Assembly (NCBI GenBank): GCA_947683425.1
Contig: CANTUQ010000031.1
Location: 5,777,001-5,841,000, forward strand
Length of the DNA stretch: 64,000 bases
Direction of reading: 5' to 3'
From: Excoecaria cochinchinensis
Taxonomy: Eukaryota; Streptophyta; Magnoliopsida; Malpighiales; Euphorbiaceae
Shown here one piece after another: positions 42,986 to 54,387 of the stretch (position 1 is its first letter; every line of letters starts with the position of its first letter). Below the pieces are notes generated by a model. The model was not told the DNA's origin, did not search any database, and was given only the letters and a program-made list of their open reading frames with translations. Position numbers and translations under genes: made by a program.

Positions 42986-45878
42986 TGTGACGCGCGCCGG
43001 ATCCCCGCGGCCGCCCGCTCGGACCGCCCGCACGTGGGCGATCGGGGTAATTGTGGGTCCGTCAACAGCTTGCGATAAATCGCAAGTGCGTCTATGTTGG
43101 GCAACAAGGAGGTTTCATGGAGTCGCCACCCAATAGAACATTGGGAAAGTTTCTCTCGCCTCGGAGAGCCTAAGACTTGCGCATTTTATCCATATTGGGC
43201 CATGAGGCCTAGGATTAACGTCTAAGTCTCGTGACACAAAAGGTGTCTTGGAGGATAACCTCTAGCCTCTTGAGCCCAAAGACCAGAGCAGGGTTCGGGA
43301 CTTCTCATTTATTCGTACCTTGATTAATATTATAATTAAGTTTTGAATTCATTGTTTCATCAACTTTCCACACAATGCAATTTTAATTTAAAGGCGCAAT
43401 CATTCATATCAAAAAGCGGTAAATGTAAGCAAAATCCAAAATAAAGCATTTAAAAACAAATTACAATAACACTAGGAGCGGAATACAACTCCCATTTATA
43501 AAAGTGAAATACATGCATAAAACGGGTTATTCATTGATAGTGAGAACATTGGTCCTCGCATGCATATTTATTATGAAAAAGTTTTGATGTGATGATTTAT
43601 TTGGGTATGAAATACTAGGACATTGGTCCCCTTTTATTTAGAAAAAGAATGTCAAGTTAATTAATAAAAACATTTTTGTGATTTTCTTTTTAGCGAGCCT
43701 AAATAAATAATTTTACAAGAAAAATTATATGGCAAAATTAAATAAAATATTACAAATAAAGCAAATAAATAAACCAAACGAGCCTTTTTTGGATCTCCCC
43801 GATGTGCTCGCAAAAACGCCCAAGCGAAAAATTAGTTTAGACATAAAAACAAATACAAATAAAATAATGTTAGTGATTAAATCAATTAAACATACAAAAT
43901 AATGAATAACAAACTAAAATAAAATAAGATGATATGAAAAGAATGATAATGGAATCAAAAATATTAACAAACCAAAATAAGATGAGAAACAATGCATTAT
44001 GTATGACAAATAATTAAATAATGTGATGAAAATAAAATAAAACATGTTAATTAAATAATACATGTAAAAATATGAACATGATGAAAATAATGATGAAGAA
44101 GATAAACGAATCAAAGAATATATAAAATGATAAAGAAAAGAATAATAAATGAAAACAATTAAAGAATGATGAAAACAATTAAATGGAACAATATGATTAA
44201 TTAAATATGTTCACAAATGATATAAACCATTTACATGGCAAAAAGATCAATGAAAATGAATCTATTAATTACATGTTAAAAATAATAATGAATTAAAGTG
44301 AAATAAATTAATTACATGTTAAAAATTAATAAACAATCAATATTTATGTGAATAAAAATCATATCATGTATAAACAAATTAAATGGAACCAATATAAACT
44401 CAATACAACAAATTGAATAGATTAAAACAATAAATAAATCAATAAAAATAATAAAATATACATGAATGAATTAAATAAAATAGAAATTGAAATGGAGCCA
44501 AGAATATTTACCCTCAGAATATTGGATTTGATGAAGGAAAAGTGATGGTTGATTTCTTTGTTTGATGATTCACAATATTAGAGTGAAATATTATGAAAAT
44601 GTTGGAATTTTATTCCAAGGAAAATGAAAATAAAAATGATCAAAAATTCTTTAAGAACAAAGAATTGATACCTTTGCCTAAAGAAATGATTTTGATCAAA
44701 AAAAAGTTTTATTGATTAAAATAAAGAAAATTTGATTGAAGTTTTATCAAATAAAAATTAGATTTTGATGACAAACAATTATTTTATTTGTCTCAAAATC
44801 AATTTTTTATCAAAAAAAGATTCAAAACAAAATCAATGAAAAAAGTTTTATTGAACACAAAATAAAAGGTTAAAAACAATTTTGAGAACAAATAATTATT
44901 CTATTTGTCTCAAAATTGAATCCAACAACAAAACTTCCTCTAAAAATATGTTTAGAAGAAATTATGTTGGAAAAAGAATGAACATTTGATTTTTCTTTTT
45001 GATTTTTGGTTGGGGAAAAAATCTTGAATTTTTGGTGGAAGAAGAAGAAGAAATCTGGAATTTTTAGGTCTAAAAAATGTGGAGAGGAGAGGAGAAGAGC
45101 CTACTTTGATTTCATCATAAACTATTTATATGATAAAATAGGTTGCCCTAATTTAATTAAGGAAAAAACCTATTTTAACCCAAAATTATTTTATTTTTAA
45201 TGATAAAATCAAGTTTTATTATTTAATTACCTAAAAAAATATTTTAGAATTTAATTTGAAGTCAAAAACCCCAAAAAAATGGGATAAAAACGGAATTTTG
45301 GGTGAAAAAATCGGAAAAAAGGTTGAAAAAGAGGAAAAGGGTATCAGACCCTGTACCGACGGCCAGGAGGCCGTCGCCACAGAGGACACCGCCCGTCGCT
45401 ATAGAGCGACGGGCACTCACGCGGCGAGGCACGCGATTCCCGCCCGAGCTTCGCGCGGGAATCGCGCGAAGAGGCGAGCGGTGCGGCGCGCAGCGCGCAA
45501 CGCTGCGCGTCGCTAAATCGCGCCCAGCGCGCTGGGCGCCTGGGCGTCGGCGTGCTGGGCGCCTGGCGCCTGCGAGCTGGGCGCCCGCGCGCCTGCGCGC
45601 TGCCGCAGCCGACACTCGCGGTCCGAAAAATTTTTTTTATTTTTTTTTATTTTTTTTTCTATTTTTTTAAATTTTAAATTGACTAAAAACACCATAATTT
45701 TAAGTCCCCATTTTTCAAAATTTATTTTTTAAATCTTTTTTTTTTATTATTTTCTAATTTTCACTCTAAAATGCAAATTTGACGAGAAAATCATCACCTT
45801 TAACCTTTTAAGCCTGTGAAGGCAATTATCATCATTGGGTAACTTCGATCTAGGCTGACTCAGGACCCGGTGTCTACA
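42986..45878 (-). repeat. 5' LTR of element B
   Basis: It is nearly identical to 34895-37783. On the plus strand it ends GGTGTCTACA before CCTAC. It differs by scattered substitutions, mostly transitions, and one 7-8 base GCGC indel in the hairpin cluster near 45490. Confidence 0.95.
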
Positions 45879-46500
45879 CCTACCGTGCACAGTCACGAGA
45901 GATAATACACATATGACTATCATGCCAAGTACTCATGCATTAACAGAAAACCCATTCACATGCAATACAATTATCAGGCAATACGCACCCAACTATCATG
46001 CCGAGAATGCTAGTTAACTAAACATACTTTTATCATGCCTTGAAATGTACATACATGACCACACGCTGAAATCATTACAATAGGAAAACTAGAGAGAGGA
46101 GGCACGTAACATAACACAATATATATATACATTCCAAGGTCAAGAGCACATTCATTATGTATCTTGATTCATATAATTCACTATAACCGTCAAAAGTACG
46201 AAATCATGTTTTCACATACTTACTAATCGAATTCATGGCATTCAAAAGATCATGGTCACAGTCATGCACATCGTAATTCCCGTACCTATATTCACAACCG
46301 TTAGCATGCCATACATTCACACTATGTTATGCATATACCCATATATGCAGATAATTATGTCCAATTCACATGTTTAGGTCACACTTAACCCATTCAGAGA
46401 TTCATAATCACATTCGGATACATAACCGATTCACATGTCCAGAATCATGCTTAATCAAATATCACATTCTCTTATTCACATTAGGCAAAACAGACAGAAT

Positions 46501-46773
46501 ACCTGCTGACTCAAAATAGTGGATAACGAGTACACAGACAGTACTTTACGGGTACGAGCCGATACAGACAGTACTTTACGGGTACGAGCCGATAAATCAA
46601 GATACTTTTAACTTTTCCAAACACTTTCAAAAGGGATCTTAAACAAGATCCGAACATATAAGGGTTCGCGAGGAACCAAACGGGGACCTGATCAGGGTCC
46701 AAACATTCAAAGGGCTGCAGCTAAGAGACTCTATTAGGCATGCCTAACTATCCACTAGACTGACTCTTGCAGG
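46501..46773 (-). repeat. Palindrome ladder, LTR D copy
   Basis: Read on the plus strand: ACCTGC (46501), GTGGATA (46519), two GTAC/GTAC rungs (46541-46555 and 46571-46585), GGATCTT/AAGATCC (46634-46651), GGTTC/GAACC (46663-46677), GGACC/GGTCC (46684-46700), GCTGCAGC (46714-46721), TTAGGCATGCCTAA (46734-46747), TATCCACT (46749-46756) and GCAGG (46769-46773). This is the exact reverse order of LTRs A and E. One rung is duplicated in a 30-base tandem (46534-46593). Confidence 0.88.
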
Positions 46774-46954
46774 CGGAGAATTACACAGTTTACGACCATA
46801 GTTCAATTATAATACGCAAAGAGTTCACTTACTTTGATGAATTGGTACATACATAATATAGCTCATATCAGGTGGCATCGCGTGCTAAAATCCACAATTA
46901 AACATTCCTAACGCATACAAAAATTAAAGGATTTTATTGCAAAAACAGGGTAGG

Positions 46955-47215
46955 TCACGGTGGTAATCAAACTGGTTGCCACCGTGACATACAAAGGACC
47001 TTTGGCAGAAAGCAAGTCTGGGGTACCTCACGGTGGTAACTAAATAGGTTGCCACCGTGACATACCCACAACCCATAACAGAATCTAAGGTCTGAACACC
47101 TCACGGTGGTAACCAGATTGGTTGCCACCGTGACCTATTCAAACTCACGGCAGAAATGCATCTGGTTCGTGCCTCACGGTGGTAACCGAATTGGTTGCCA
47201 CCGTGACCCATGCCC
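46955..47215 (-). repeat. Hairpin cluster in LTR D (CACGGTGGTAAC/GTTGCCACCGTG)
   Basis: Four tandem copies, about 65-75 bases apart, of a long stem: CACGGTGGTAAC then GTTGCCACCGTGAC, with a short A/T loop. Loop and flanks vary more than the stem. Confidence 0.9.
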
Positions 47216-47774
47216 AGATGCGATTCCTGAGGGCGATTTCCAGGTTATTCAATCCAACTATCCCAAAAGTCTCATTTCAAACAACATATCCTCATTCCAA
47301 TAGCAATAAAAACCCAAATCAAACATCATTGAATCATGCCATTAATAAGTCTTACACATGAATTCGAAGAACAACATCACATTACATCAATTCATGCTAA
47401 CACTTAACAATGCAAAGTCTTAGTCATGCAATGATACAATTTACACTTAAGCATAGCATAATATTCTTAGAGAAGGATCATAAATACAGATATGCATAAT
47501 ACATTTCACATTCAATATCACATGCTCATACAGATTAAGGTATTACAACCCTTAAGTGTCATTTAACTTGATTAGATTCTAATCATACAATTACACCTAA
47601 TTATTTTATTAGTTTGTATTAATCTTAATCCTATTCACATTTATTTTCCAAGTGATAACTATTCTTATACTCATTTAACAGTCCTAAACATGCATCGGAT
47701 GGATCATAGAAAGTTCCGGTGCAGAACGGGTTCAATTCGGGAAGAAAAACACCTAAAAATGGTCAAGACAGAAG

Positions 47775-47885
47775 TGATCACGGTGGTAATGAATTCATTG
47801 TGACCGTGAGGTCCAAAAATAAGCATTCTGCCCAGCATTTTGGTATGTCACGGTGGCAATGAAATTCATTGTGACCGTGACATAC
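47775..47885 (-). repeat. Second hairpin pair in LTR D
   Basis: TCACGGTGGTAATGAATTCA with TTGTGACCGTGA, and a second copy 65 bases on. LTR E has the matching pair at 57411-57518. Confidence 0.85.
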
Positions 47886-49186
47886 CTAAAATTTGCAAAA
47901 CAGAAGGCAAAACTCAGGGCTGCTGCACTACACGTTTTTGTTTAGCCTAAACGGGAATCTAAACAACATATTTAGACAAAACTTCCTTCATAATAAATCT
48001 TCCCTAGGATGTTAACTTTCAAATGAAACAAATTCCAGGTCAATTGGACATCTATAGATCAAGATATGTTCTAAACAAACCACAGTGCTTCCCTGAACCC
48101 GTCCAAAGAAGATAACTCTCCTTCTTGACCACTTTTGGGACACTTAGAGTTGCAATGAGCTCAAACCTATTTCTAACACATTTGTAGGAATAGATCTTAG
48201 CTTTCTGAAGGTACTAATTTCATACCATTTGGAGTTCTACAACTCCCAAAACCGCTTAATATCCGAAGGAAGGTCCAGTGTATTCTAATCCAGTTTTTCA
48301 CCCAAAATCCTATTCACATGCACAAATGAACAATTTAAACCAACACTCACTACCATCATCACAAATCATCAACAACACACTCAAGAATATTATATCATAC
48401 ATGAATATACAAAAGTTCATTTACATATAAAAGAAAGTTTCCCAAACCTCAAAGAAGCACAACCCACTATTCTCTTCAAGTTTTTAATCCTCAATCTTTT
48501 CCTTAGTCCTTGCCATTCCTCTTGCTTACCAAAGCTTGCACACACCAAAACCCAGAAAATTATTCTTAATCCACACCCTAGATCCAAAATCAAAAGCAAA
48601 CTTAAAAAGAGAAGAAAATCAAAGTATCAATAACCAAACCCTAACCACTTACCTCTTCAATCCTGTTCCCCAAGCTCTACCAAATTAACTCTAACTCACT
48701 CAAAACCAAAAGATTGAGCAAGAAATGGGGAGGAGAGGAAAAGAAAAATGGAAAATGAGGAGGAAGAGAGGGCAACGGGAACAAGAACAAGAAGAGAATC
48801 TGCTTTTCCTCTTTCCTAAACCCAATTCACACTAAATGCTCCCACCTAACTCTCCACATGGCAAGCTCCCATTGGGCATACAAACCACCTTTGACTTAGT
48901 CACTCCTTGCACCATACTCACTCCACATACAAACATTTCTTGAATAAAAATCTTCAAGGTACCACACTTGAGTCACACCAAATCATTTCCTAAAACCCAC
49001 TTATACCCTACTTCCATACACAACAAGCACACTCTAACCTTTCCTCACTTAACTTAACTTATTTAATTAATCACTTTACAATTAAGTCCTTATCATCAAA
49101 TTCACTCACATATAAATTACTGAAATACCCTTCACTTATCCGACTTAGCATGCGAATTCCGACTAAGGCCATTTTGGGGTGTGACA
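47886..49186 (-). repeat. Sense-start part of LTR D, no gene
   Basis: Non-coding. Several blocks align with LTR E (56023-57400) and with LTR F (50000-51337), showing a shared superfamily. No credible frame. Confidence 0.7.
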
Positions 49187-51337
49187 CACATATACAAACA
49201 CCTCAGACTATTTAATTTATCAATATTTATTTAGTATTTAGACAGTCATTCAAAAACCATTTTATATACAAAAGATTCATTTCATTTTTGATTTATGTCA
49301 CACTTAACAAAATCATTAAATTTAATCTTAACATTGCATAACAAATTTCAATCAATGACTAAGCTTACTAGAGGCTCGAGTCACAAATAGCCCAATAAAC
49401 CTTCTATACATTGGCACATACATGCCACCTTTATTTTTAACAAGCACACAAGCATTATCAGAGTTTCAGTTAGTACATCATCTTTTATTCATGAATCAGT
49501 TCCTATTAGTTGGTTCCGACTTAGAATGATATTCCCAAGCTTCCTAAGTATCCCAAGGGTTGGGAATCAGAACCCCGTAGTTCTATAGGTTAAATATACA
49601 AAATTGTAGTATTTTTACTTATAATTCATGAACATATCATGTCATACCACTTCTGGATTTATTCGGAGGTGTTCGACTCATTAAGCTTTTAAGTACTTTA
49701 GTCCTTATTCATATTTATAACCTTAATCACTTGTATTACTAAGTGGTGACCATTCATTTACTCTTTATAAAACTCTAAACATGTATCGGATAAGTTCCGA
49801 ATAATTTCGATGAAGTTCAGGATAATTCCAATGAAGTTCGAGTGCATTTCGAGTGCATTTCGGGAGAAAAACCACACAAAATACACAAATTAGAGGAGGA
49901 TAATGGTGGGAAATGATTCATTCCAACCATGAGGTTCCAAATAAGAAGAAAAACCCTCATCAAGCATGTTCTGTCACGCTCGCGACAGATACCTCAATTA
50001 GGTGCCTAACCAAAATCGGACTATCAAGACACCTTTCCACCTCAAACTTTGTACCGCCAACCAATGTCTAAACCTCATTTCTAGGGAAAACTTCCTTCTA
50101 AATAATTGTTCTATAGGATGTTAAGTTTCCATTGTCACATATTTCTGGTTATTTGGGCATCTAAAGCGTTAGATATACTTTAAAAAACATATACTTTTGC
50201 CATTTTTAAGGGTCTTAGAGCTGGAATTTGCTTATGGATATTTGTAGGACATTTGTAGGTGTATACCTTATCTTTCCAATGGCACTAGTTTCATAAAATT
50301 GGGAGTTCCTAAACGCCAATTACAGCCTAATAACCGAAGAGGGGTCAAGTGTGTCCCAACACAGTTTTCACCAAATCCTATTCACATGCACATTTTTAAT
50401 AATTTAAAGCCAACACTCACTACCATCATAGTATATCAACATAAACACATTCAAATAAACTTATACAACACATCAATGCACTCAAACTCATATATAAACA
50501 AAGGAGTTTCCAAACCTCATCTTCCTTTGCTCCTATAAGCTCAAATAGTTGCACTTCTTTACTTTCTTACTCTCCCATGATCATTCTCATCCAATTTCAT
50601 CATCAAATCACACATAACACCAATTAGAGTTCTTAACTATTTAAAGAGGAATAAAAAGAATAAAGAACTATTCTTTTACCTTTCTATACCAATCTCACAT
50701 CCAAAACACTTGAAACCTAAGAGTCCCTTAATCAACCTTGAAGCTTTAACTTAGAGAGAGACAAAAATGGCATGAGGAAGAGATGAGGGAATCCTCTCCT
50801 CTTTCCCCCATATGGCCGGCAAAAGAATGGCCTAAAGAACCACCAAGATGGCTTAAATATGGCCAACAATGCATCCTTATCCTCTTTGCCATATGTCTCC
50901 CTCCTATTGGTCCTATATTGATTTTTAAGTCAAACTTTTCAATTAATCCTTCAACTCTTAATTCTTCTTGCATTTAGCAAAAAACTTTTCTATTTAAAAC
51001 ATTAGCCCATGTAATTAACAAATTACACCGGTTTAGTCCATAAATATGAAATGCCCAAATTACCCTCAGTCTTTTTAATTAATACCCAACATGTCCTCAA
51101 TTACATTTACCCATTTTAATTCATCAATTACACATTTTTAGTCACCAAAATAATTCTTTTGATGCCATTTAAGGCATAACGACATAATTTGTCCAATTTA
51201 CTGAAACTTGTCAAAACTTTCGAAGTAATGACGGTTGTGTCATTTTTGACACTTTCATCGCTAAATCAAACACATTCGGTTTCTGCTTCACCCTAAACAT
51301 GCCTTAATACTATTAGGGTGTAGTTTGCATCCTTACA
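49187..51337 (-). repeat. LTR F, right fragment (sense start)
   Basis: The minus strand begins TGTAAGGATGC at 51337. Blocks around 49760-50420 align with D (AAACATGTATCGGAT, TAGGATGTTAAG and CCTATTCACATGCAC), but divergence is greater than between D and E. Remnant hairpins include CTGTC/GACAG (about 49972-49990). No gene. It continues leftward as 33903-34133 and 27760-28090. Confidence 0.65.
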
Positions 51338-51711
51338 ATAAAAGACCCGTGGGTCAAAAATCGAAAAAAGGCAGCCTTGCTAAAAATAGGTGACTCGTCA
51401 GGGTAAAAACCGAAAAAAGGCATCTTGGGCAAAAATTAGAGGTATTAGAGAAAATGTCCAATCAAGAAAACCCGAGAGGGCTTATTAAAAACAGGAGTTT
51501 GATGCTTACAAGATCTACTCTAAGATTAGATGTGATTTTTCATTTTGAATTTATGTTAAATGATGATCATGTATAGCGAAATCTTGCTGAAATTTACACA
51601 ATCTTTGCGAATATATAAAATAAAGGCAATTCAACTCATGTGTTCATTATCTTCTAGTTCTTTTATAAGAGGAAAAACATTATTCATTTTTGAATGCATG
51701 TAATCTAAAAA

Positions 51712-53079
51712 CTATGCTCTGCTACTGCTCTTGCCAGCTAGATGCCTAAGTCGATGGGTCTTGTTATTAGCTGGAGGACTAAGCACGCACCACTTGTATA
51801 CACCGGTGGAAGTAGAAGAACAATCCCTGGTAGATGATATAATTGTCTTCACCAGCAGCTGTGCCCGGAGGCTATGGTATCTAGAGGTAAAAGCCGAAGA
51901 TAACAAGCCATCTTGAAAGGATAGAGGGTGCCTCATAATATCTTGAATCCCTTCGAACTGTCGAGTGCAACGGGCGGCAATATAAAAGGTAGCCTCGTGA
52001 AGTCTCCATAAAGGAGTGCACCCTAAAGGACCATCCAAAGTCATAGTAGAAAGAGGGAGGCAAGGGCACATAAAGTTGATGTCCTCATCTGCCAACTCAC
52101 CCAATCTGGTGGCACCCTTGTCAGGAGATGCAAATGAGTATAACCGCTCTCGAGAAAGAAAGGACCTCAGTGAATAATTGCCGATTACCCTATGAGGGAA
52201 CTCTAATAGTAGCTTTAGCTTCTCTTGCAGCCACACCTAAAAGATAAGAAAATAAAAAATATAGAAAAAATAATAATAAAAAAATAATAATAAAGAAAAA
52301 AGAATAATAAAAAAAGCTGTTGGAATGGGTATGATCTACTCCACGCAAAAATAAGGCACATGGTTATGTGAAAATCTGAAAGGATGCATTTCCCGATAAG
52401 AGAATCTAGTGTAAAAATCCACAAGGGATGCACTACCTTTTAACATAATGACTAACCTGGAGTAAGAAGGGGCTCCTAGTGAAGGCGGCAGAAGGATCAG
52501 CACAGACAAAATCCAAGCCCAAAATCATCTCAGCAAGAATCAGGAGAAATGGGGTAAGTCCACGATAGATGCCATCCACTATCCTGAACAGCTGGAAATT
52601 GCTGATCAGCTTTTCAGAAGTCACTATTAGATGCCTGGAAAGGCAAAATAATAGGATGACACTGGCCTGATAGGTGGAGATATTAGAGAAGCCATCTAGT
52701 GCCTCGATCAATGGTTATAGAGCAAAATTGGTACCTTGAGGGGCTAATCTGGTCACGACTAAGGAAGAGATGCCTAAAGCCAATGCAATATCCCTTGAGC
52801 GAATCAAACCACAGTTCTGGATGCAAGGTAGTGTGCCAGTAGGAAACTCCACTCTGATAATCGCAGCAAATTCTTCAGGTAGGGGCATAATTCTTGATAA
52901 GTAAACCTGAAAACGTGGAAACGGGGGTCCCAGAAGTCGGCTGCAGCTAACAAAAGGTTCTAGTCCACTCAAACTCTCCTCAGGAACTTCAGACTGGAAT
53001 AAGGGGCCAGAGTGATATTTTCCCAGGTTCCAAGGTCATCCAAAAGTCGATGCATCTTATTAAGGGTTAATGATGACAT
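51712..53079 (-). pseudogene. Spliced antisense gene of a Tat-type element (DUF7745-like from memory)
   Basis: Exon 1 runs from ATG 53079 to 52457 and exon 2 from 52236 to 51712; the intron is 52237-52456 with donor CAG|GTTAGT and acceptor TTTTAG|GTG, phase 0. Exon 1 holds MPLPEEFAAIIRVEFPTGTL, ALALGISSLVV, then LLFCLSRHLIVTSEKL and FQLFRIVDGIYRGLTPFLLI. Exon 2 starts VWLQEKLKLLLEF. This resembles the uncharacterised N-terminal domain seen in plant retroelement antisense ORFs; I name DUF7745 only from memory. Damage: a frameshift between about 53079 and 52972, and one TAA at 52715-52717. Function unknown. Such genes are known to lie opposite the sense strand near the 3' end of Tat elements. 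Confidence 0.6.
52237..52456 (-). other. Intron of the antisense gene
   Basis: GT-AG intron, AT-rich, 220 bases. Joining the flanks keeps the frame open. The same sequence survives in B (38845-38990) and C (20325-20560). Confidence 0.7.
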
Positions 53080-53227
53080 TTTTTCAATATTTTGGGATAG
53101 AAATTTAATATAAGTAGAAAAGAAAAGGAGAAAAGAGGAAAAAACTTGGAGAATAGGGCTTTAGTTGAAATCTAAGAGGAAGAAGGCACGAAAAGCAAGG
53201 GAAAAACAAGTATATAAAGAGAATCAC

Positions 53228-53272
53228 GACCGACGGGCGTGCCTGGGCAGAGGCACGGCCAACCCGTCGGTC
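53228..53272. repeat. Nested hairpin in segment G
   Basis: GACCGACGGG (53228-53237) pairs with CCCGTCGGTC (53263-53272). Inside, CGTGCC pairs with GGCACG. A further GC-rich inverted patch lies at 53560-53620. The flanks are strongly A-rich. Confidence 0.8.
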
Positions 53273-53684
53273 AACCTGTGGACCTCTTAGTGGATTTCCT
53301 TCTACATGGTTCATTCATTTCACGTGCATAAATATTTTACGTGTATTTGTGCCATTTTAGTATTGCAAGAAAACAAATTTGATGGAAGCAACCATGGACC
53401 AAAATCAGGGGGCAAAACATTCAGGGAGTACTTTAAAATCTTGAAAAAAAGGGGAAAAAATAAAAAAAATACTAATAATAAAAAAATAAAAAATAATAAC
53501 AAAAAATAAAAAATAATAATAATAAAAAATAAATAAAAGGGAATTCGAAATGACCAACGAGCTATAAGGGATGCTCGTCGCTCGGTCCTTCGACTGGTAG
53601 CCCGTCGGTCACAAAAGGCTATAAAGCTGCACGGTTACGCGCAACTCAACCTTTTCTCTTTCTTCCTTTTCTTCTTCCTTTTTC

Positions 53685-54387
53685 TCCCCTATAAACTAAC
53701 GAACAGTCTCGATTTTTCTTTATTTTACTCTTCGTTTTACACCTGTTTGGCGTGCTGTTTGCCCCAAAGCGATCCTCTCACCGTCACGCACATCTAGGAC
53801 TAGTTTTTTTACGATTGTCTTAAGTTATTTCTTAGCATCTTCGTCGACTACCAGGTTAGGTTCATATTTTACTCCTTCTTTTTATTTCTTTTTACTTAAA
53901 TTTTTGTTCTAAGTGCATGATAGATGTGCATGCTTTAAAATGTAGGACAAATTCTACCCATTTATTTTTTTGGCAATGTGGAACCTTGTACACTGACAAT
54001 TAGGAAATAAATGTGAAAACAATAAAAAATAATAATATCAAAATAATAGAGTAAAAATTAGGAATATGCCTTTTCATGATTGCTAAATTAGGAGTAGAAT
54101 AAGACTGCCTGATTAGATACTTATTTTAAGCGATAATTATGTGCTTGTGAAATTGTTGTTGGGGCCTGAGGCCTATCCATTTTTGAGTTTTTTATGCAGG
54201 AAGTTGGGCACATCCTTACCGAGATGCTGCTAAAATTTGTTTGGTTGGGCACATCCTTGCCGGGATGCTGCCGAAATATTTTTGTAGGCACATCCTAGCC
54301 GGAATGCTGTTAAAATTTTCAAAAAATTTGACATTGCACTTAGTTTACTTACTGTTATCACGCAACACTAACTCTTTTGTTTTCAGC
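53685..54387 (+). promoter_or_regulatory. Promoter, 5' exon and leader intron of the plus-strand gene in G
   Basis: A pyrimidine patch (53651-53689) and TATA-like CTATAAAC (53689-53696) are followed by a leader. A candidate donor, CCAG|GTTAGG, lies near 53850, and an acceptor, TTTTCAG (54380-54386), just before the ATG at 54388. The intron contains the tandem repeat at 54203-54326. Splicing is inferred from sequence only. Confidence 0.4.
54203..54326 (+). repeat. Three-copy tandem repeat (about 42 bp)
   Basis: Units GTTGGGCACATCCTTACCGA..., GTTGGGCACATCCTTGCCGG... and GGCACATCCTAGCCGGAATG... each end in an AAATTT-like stretch. It lies in the putative leader intron. Confidence 0.85.

Larger units (their letters stand above)
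34895..45878 (-). mobile_element. Element B: young gag-only Tat/Ogre-like Ty3/gypsy element
   Basis: It is complete, at 10984 bases, flanked by CCTAC (34890-34894 and 45879-45883). Sense is minus: 5' LTR 42986-45878, perfect tRNA-Arg primer site, leader, gag, non-coding region, tandem array, polypurine tract and 3' LTR 34895-37783. The LTRs (2893 and 2889 bases) differ at about a dozen substitutions plus a few short indels. No protease, RT or integrase is encoded, so it needed a partner to move. Confidence 0.95.
34134..49186 (-). mobile_element. Solo LTR D, split by element B
   Basis: The LTR occupies 34134-34894 and 45884-49186 (4064 bases), sense minus. It begins TGTCACACCCC at 49186 and ends at 34134, with CACAT on both sides (34129-34133 and 49187-49191). 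A single LTR between a direct target duplication is a solo LTR. It is a relative of LTR E: both ends, the ladder, triple hairpin and several long blocks align. Confidence 0.9.

Noticed and set aside
53392..53407. Start of a 3' LTR for segment G right after a G-rich tract
   Set aside because: The tract resembles the PPT of B and C, but no TG follows and no matching LTR end was found, so it was not called as an LTR.
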